Positions 4,687 to 8,074 of a stretch of DNA of 8,074 nucleotides are shown here, in pieces. Made by a program: the position numbers and the translations under genes. Source of the DNA: Candidatus Aenigmatarchaeota archaeon (GTDB lineage: Archaea > Aenigmatarchaeota > Aenigmatarchaeia > PWEA01 > B50-G16); contig QMZU01000026.1 in assembly GCA_003663345.1 (NCBI GenBank), positions 1 through 8,074 of the forward strand, given 5' to 3'. Position 1 is the first letter of the stretch. Each line of letters starts with the position of its first letter. The notes under the pieces were generated by a model. That model did no database searches. It saw only the letters and a program-made list of their open reading frames with translations, and was not told the origin of the DNA.

Positions 4687-6433
4687 CGTAGTAATACTGG
4701 CCCTTCTCCTTCTGTTCTCTGTCCTTCACCGATCCGGGTTTGTTCGCCCTCGGTCTGCCGCTCTGCGGGTCCCTTCTGAATGTGATGTTAACATCCTTAA
4801 GGAAGATGTTGAAGGATTCCTCAAGCTCCCGGGGCGAGAGGGCCTTTCCTCTCTTTCCAGGTTCTCCTACGAAGACCATCCCCCTGTTGGAGATGTGGTC
4901 CAGAAATAATATGTCGTGATCTATCACCAGTGCTTGTGTCTCCCTCTGTGACACAACTCTCTGAATGGTCTTGGCAACCTCCAGCCTCTGCTCCACATCC
5001 AGATGTGCCGAAGGCTCATCCAGAAGATACAGATCCGCTTCCCTTGAGAGGCAGAGCGCTATGGCTACCCTCTGCAGCTCACCACCACTCAGATTCCTGA
5101 CCCTGTTCTCGAGGAGCCGCTCCAGCTGGAGAGGTTTGATTATGGTGTGCATGTAATCCGTGGAGTAGGGGTTGCTCACAACGCTTCCCAACAGCTCCAG
5201 AACCGTGCCTTCAAAATTACTCTCTATGTACTGGGGTTTGTAGGATATCTTCACCTCCCTCTCAACCCCTCCCTTATCAGGCTTCACCAATCCCGCGAGA
5301 ATCTTGGCAAAGGTTGTCTTACCAAGAGCGTTCGCACCGAAGACACCGAGTATCTCACCCGAGATTATCTCACCTTCCTCGACCAGAAGCTTAAACCCGT
5401 CCAATTTCTTCTCTATCTCCGTGAAACCCAGGAACCTCTGAAGGGACCTCTCATCAGCCGGTGCGAGAACTTCGAACCTTATTGGCTCCGGTCTTATCCT
5501 AACATTATCCTCCTTTATATAACCATCCAGAAAGGTGTTTATTCCCACACCAACAGCATACGGTTTGCTTACAACCCCGTAAACCCCCGGAACCCCGTAG
5601 AAGATATGAATCCTGTCTGCGAGAAAGTCCAGAGTTGCAAGGTCATGGTCCACGACCATCACACATCTCTCTCCCGATACCTCCCTTATCAGTTTCCCCA
5701 TTTCAATCCTCTGGCTCACGTCCAGATAGGATGATGGCTCATCTATGTAATAGATATCTGCATCCTTGGAAAGAGCAGCTGTGACCGCAACCCTCTGTAG
5801 CTCCCCGCCACTCAGTTTTCCCACTTCCCTCTCGAGCGTATGTCCTATTCCCAACCTTTTCACAATCTCCTCCATCACACCCCTTTCATCGACCTTCTCC
5901 AGAAGCTCCCTCACGGTTCCCTTGAAAAGTCGGGGTATCATCTCAACACTCTGGGGTTTGTAAACACTCCTCTTCTCCTCCATCTCATGAAAATACCTCT
6001 GCAGCTCCGAACCCCGGAACTGATGCGAGAGCTCTTCAGGTGTCGCCTCCTTTCCCGGCTCTCCCAGATTCGGTTTCAGCTCTCCTGAAAGGATTTTGAG
6101 GGACGTGCTCTTTCCCACCCCATTGGGTCCAAGCAAACCAACCACAACACCCTTCTCTGGAAGGGGTAACCTGTATAAGAGAAAACCGTTCTCGCTGAAC
6201 CTGTGGATTGGTTTCTCCTTCAGCTGCTCAGGTGTTCTCACGATACTTATAGCTCCAAAGGGGCATGCTTTCACGCACAGCTTGCACGCTATACACAGGT
6301 CCTCATTTATCACAGCTTTATCCTTCAGAACTATGCACTCCTCACCCTTCCTGTTCACAGGGCATGCTCTCCCGCATTCAAAGTTACACTTCTCCGGTTT
6401 GCACCTCTCCTTGTCAACAACAGCTATCCTCAT
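4673..6433 (-). CDS. abce1: ABCE1/Rli1 ribosome-recycling ATPase
   Basis: This 586-residue protein has the full ABCE1 architecture. ABCE1 splits 70S/80S-type ribosomes after termination or rescue, using two ATP sites and two 4Fe-4S clusters. The N-terminal iron-sulfur domain has Cys11, 16, 20, 24 and Cys47, 50, 53, 57. The first ATPase has Walker A GPNGVGKST (102-110), signature LSGGELQR (207-214), Walker B ending DEP (231-233) and His263. The second has GANALGKTT (366-374), LSGGELQR (448-455), DEP (472-474) and His506. The end, 'TFRRDPQSGRPRANKPGSVK', is the family hinge. I start at the ATG at 6433 because families begin 'MRIAVVDKERC'; the 11 extra upstream codons overlap the KH gene. GAGG precedes the ATG. 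It is 4 bases behind the KH gene, forming an operon, and converges with the pilin-like gene. Confidence 0.98.
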   Translation of the reverse strand: MRIAVVDKERCKPEKCNFECGRACPVNRKGEECIVLKDKAVINEDLCIACKLCVKACPFGAISIVRTPEQLKEKPIHRFSENGFLLYRLPLPEKGVVVGLLGPNGVGKSTSLKILSGELKPNLGEPGKEATPEELSHQFRGSELQRYFHEMEEKRSVYKPQSVEMIPRLFKGTVRELLEKVDERGVMEEIVKRLGIGHTLEREVGKLSGGELQRVAVTAALSKDADIYYIDEPSSYLDVSQRIEMGKLIREVSGERCVMVVDHDLATLDFLADRIHIFYGVPGVYGVVSKPYAVGVGINTFLDGYIKEDNVRIRPEPIRFEVLAPADERSLQRFLGFTEIEKKLDGFKLLVEEGEIISGEILGVFGANALGKTTFAKILAGLVKPDKGGVEREVKISYKPQYIESNFEGTVLELLGSVVSNPYSTDYMHTIIKPLQLERLLENRVRNLSGGELQRVAIALCLSREADLYLLDEPSAHLDVEQRLEVAKTIQRVVSQRETQALVIDHDILFLDHISNRGMVFVGEPGKRGKALSPRELEESFNIFLKDVNITFRRDPQSGRPRANKPGSVKDREQKEKGQYYYVTSS

Positions 6434-6437
6434 AACC

Positions 6438-6944
6438 TCACTCAAAGACCACTTTGACACCTTCACCCGACAATTTCCCCAGAACCTCTTCCAGCTCCCC
6501 CCTGCTGACCTTCATCCTTTTTCTATCCTTCCCCCGGAGAATGACTTTATAATAACTTCCATCCTTGGTGAAGACGCGATTGACACCAATAATCATATCA
6601 GGTGGGACCAGTTCCTTCACGTAATCTTCCAGAGAATCCTTTACCTCAAAGACCTGGATCCCTTTCTGGAACTTCTTTGATAACTCCTTCACAACAGAAC
6701 CGCCCTTGCCAACCACCTTCCTTGCATCCCCCTTTCCGGTGAGTATTATTATTCTCTTGGTTGTTTCATACGATTTTATGAAGGTCGCATCTTTAAGGGA
6801 TTTGAACCTCTTCTCAAGTCTGTTCAGAACCCTGCTTACCTTTACATCCATCTCCGATATCTCTCCGCTATCCACCTTCCTCTGACAGGCGCTGCAGAGT
6901 ATATCGTTCTCCAGACAGATTCTGTCTATAGGTGTCTTCACCAT
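6438..6944 (-). CDS. KH-domain RNA-binding protein (NusA-like) with N-terminal CxxC
   Basis: The 168-residue protein has an N-terminal cysteine-bearing segment (Cys10, Cys17, Cys20, in 'ICLENDILCSACQRKV') that may bind zinc, a helical linker, and a KH domain with the GKGG loop at residues 79-82 ('KVVGKGGSVVKELSK'). A second KH-like half follows around 'MIIGVNRVFTKDGSYYKVILRG'. This is the architecture of archaeal proteins often annotated as KH-domain or NusA-like transcription factors; it is longer than, and different from, the shorter archaeal NusA with two KH domains and no CxxC. It should bind RNA, but the target is unknown. The ATG at 6944 matches the family start 'MxTPI'; a GTG at 6953 is the alternative. 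It precedes ABCE1 by 4 bases, suggesting a role in translation or coupling to transcription. Confidence 0.85.
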   Translation of the reverse strand: MVKTPIDRICLENDILCSACQRKVDSGEISEMDVKVSRVLNRLEKRFKSLKDATFIKSYETTKRIIILTGKGDARKVVGKGGSVVKELSKKFQKGIQVFEVKDSLEDYVKELVPPDMIIGVNRVFTKDGSYYKVILRGKDRKRMKVSRGELEEVLGKLSGEGVKVVFE

Positions 6945-6967
6945 GAGAATCACTACCCTTATTTTAA

Positions 6968-6975
6968 ATTTTAAA
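6968..6975 (-). promoter_or_regulatory. TATA box of the KH-ABCE1 operon
   Basis: On the minus strand TTTAAAAT is centred near 6971, about 27 bp upstream of the ATG at 6944. A second copy (6960-6968) is closer than usual. A GTGAT four bases before the ATG could act as Shine-Dalgarno if transcription began further upstream. Confidence 0.45.
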
Positions 6976-6982
6976 TTTATAA
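6976..6982 (+). promoter_or_regulatory. TATA box of the YchF-family GTPase gene
   Basis: TTTATAA is centred at 6979, 26 bp before the ATG at 7005. The stretch between has no good Shine-Dalgarno, so the transcript is probably leaderless. It abuts the oppositely oriented TATA box of the KH-ABCE1 operon. Confidence 0.55.
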
Positions 6983-7004
6983 CTCTTGCCGGGAAAGATT
7001 AACC

Positions 7005-8074
7005 ATGCAGATAGGATTGGTGGGCGCGCCCAACTCGGGCAAGAGCACCTTCTTCAAGGCAGCGACCCTCGCGGATGTTGAGATTGCCGATTACCCCTTC
7101 ACAACGATAAAGGCGAATCAGGGTGTTGCATACGTCACCTCACCCTGTCCCTGCCAGGAGCTCGGAAAACCCTGCAATCCACAGAACTCCGGCTGTGTTA
7201 ATGGCATAAGACTGGTTCCTGTGAAACTTCTGGATGTTGCAGGTCTGGTTCCTGGGGCGCATGAGGGCAAGGGTCTTGGAAACCAGTTCCTGGATGACCT
7301 GAGGCAGGCCTCGGTCCTTGTCCACATTCTGGATGCGAGCGGCCGGACAAACGAGAAGGGCGAGAAGGTCAGCGGATACGACCCACAGAAGACCGTATCG
7401 TTCCTCGAGGAGGAGCTGGACCTCTGGTACCTGAATATATTCAAGAGAGAGTGGGCCAGCATGGCAAAGCAGATAGAGATATCGCAACTCGATTTTGAGA
7501 AGCAGATTCTTGAGAGGTTCTCAGGACTGGGGATAAGAAGGGAGCACATCATGAGCGCTGTGAGAGACGCGGATGTTGACCCGAAAAAACCAACCACATG
7601 GAAAAATGATGATATCCTGAGGTTCGTCTCGTCCCTGAGGAGAAGCTCGAAACCGATAATAATCGCTGCCAACAAGATGGACCTCCCGGAAGCAAGGGAG
7701 AATATCAAAAGGATTCCCGGCGCTGTCCCCTGCTCAGCCGAGGCAGAACTGACCCTGAGAATCGCTGCTGAAAAGGGCTACATTGAATACATACCCGGCT
7801 CATCCGATTTCAAATACCTGAAGGAGATGGATGAGAAGCAGAAAAAGGCACTGGAATTCATAAAGGCCCTGTTAAACGAATTCGGTTCAACCGGTGTCCA
7901 GAAAATCCTCAACAAAGCCGTCTTCGAAATCCTTGGGCACATAGTCGTTTACCCTGTGGAGGATGAGCTTCACTGGACCGACAAGAGCGGAAATGTCCTC
8001 CCGGACGCGCTACTGGTCCCGAAAGGAACAACGGCCAGAGACCTCGCCTTTATGATTCACACTGACATCGGGAA
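7005..8074 (+). CDS. ychF: YchF/OLA1-family GTPase, 3' partial
   Basis: The first 356 codons are present; the frame is open to the window edge, and since archaeal members run to roughly 390-400 residues, perhaps 40 are missing. G1 is GAPNSGKST (7-15), G3 is DVAG (77-80) followed by 'LVPGAHEGKGLGNQFLDDLR', G4 is NKMD (223-226) and G5 is 'CSAEAE'. NKMD predicts GTP rather than the ATP preference of NxxE-bearing bacterial YchF and human OLA1. Between G1 and G3 lies a cysteine set (Cys48, 50, 57, 64; CXCX6CX6C), which I recall as common in archaeal members and which could bind zinc. A TGS domain starts about residue 310 and is cut by the edge. The family associates with ribosomes. The ATG at 7005 gives the canonical 'MQIGLVG' start, divergent from the KH gene. 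Confidence 0.95.
   Translation, partial: MQIGLVGAPNSGKSTFFKAATLADVEIADYPFTTIKANQGVAYVTSPCPCQELGKPCNPQNSGCVNGIRLVPVKLLDVAGLVPGAHEGKGLGNQFLDDLRQASVLVHILDASGRTNEKGEKVSGYDPQKTVSFLEEELDLWYLNIFKREWASMAKQIEISQLDFEKQILERFSGLGIRREHIMSAVRDADVDPKKPTTWKNDDILRFVSSLRRSSKPIIIAANKMDLPEARENIKRIPGAVPCSAEAELTLRIAAEKGYIEYIPGSSDFKYLKEMDEKQKKALEFIKALLNEFGSTGVQKILNKAVFEILGHIVVYPVEDELHWTDKSGNVLPDALLVPKGTTARDLAFMIHTDIG

Noticed and set aside
5147..5734. Plus-strand open frame of 195 codons inside the ABCE1 region
   Set aside because: It lies fully antisense to ABCE1, whose motifs are intact, and its translation shows no domain and an odd composition.
6434..6466. Upstream extension of ABCE1 to a start at 6466
   Set aside because: It would add MKVSKWSLSEV, absent from the family, and overlap the KH gene; the ATG at 6433 has GAGG and the canonical N-terminus.
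6096..6680. Plus-strand open frame of 194 codons across the ABCE1/KH junction
   Set aside because: It is antisense to two well-supported genes and resembles no family; it is a by-product of their codon use.
7118..7708. Minus-strand open frame of 196 codons
   Set aside because: It is antisense to the YchF-family GTPase, which has all G motifs in an uninterrupted plus-strand frame.

Overview
The window comes from an archaeon. It carries an archaeal/eukaryotic-type translation initiation factor aIF2-beta, the ribosome-recycling ATPase ABCE1, the archaeal-specific DUF424 protein, a CxxC-containing KH-domain protein and a GTP-type (NKMD) YchF-family GTPase. Several genes have TATA boxes about 26 bp upstream of their ATG. 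The phylum cannot be fixed from this sequence alone. The layout is compact: the longest gap between genes is 83 bases, no stretch over 300 bases lacks a gene, and I see no tRNA, rRNA, CRISPR array, insertion sequence or clear terminator.

Left part (1-2523): the 3' end of an RqcH/NEMF-like gene on the plus strand meets a three-gene minus-strand run. In transcription order that run is a DUF429 RNase H-fold protein, a spore-photoproduct-lyase-like radical SAM protein and a thymidylate kinase. The kinase has serine where the Walker A lysine is expected.

Middle (2524-4686): a divergent promoter region separates DUF429 from a plus-strand nucleotidyltransferase/HEPN (MNT-HEPN) toxin-antitoxin pair. 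The antitoxin has an N-terminal winged-helix domain, and an 18-bp perfect palindrome overlaps its promoter, which suggests built-in autoregulation. The HEPN protein has Tyr in place of the usual catalytic His. The pair is visibly AT-richer than its surroundings and lies directly upstream of aIF2-beta. Then come DUF424 and a small single-pass membrane protein with a pilin-like signal peptide.

Right part (4673-8074): ABCE1 and the KH protein form a tight minus-strand operon. The KH gene is divergent from the YchF-family GTPase, which runs off the right edge.

Taken together, most of the genes serve translation and ribosome quality control: RqcH-like, aIF2-beta, ABCE1 and the YchF family, with DUF424 and the KH protein possibly linked. 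A toxin-antitoxin cassette and a small putative nucleic-acid-maintenance operon are set among them. A consistent signal pattern appears: promoter-proximal genes look leaderless, while genes inside operons have Shine-Dalgarno sequences built on GGTG or GAGG.
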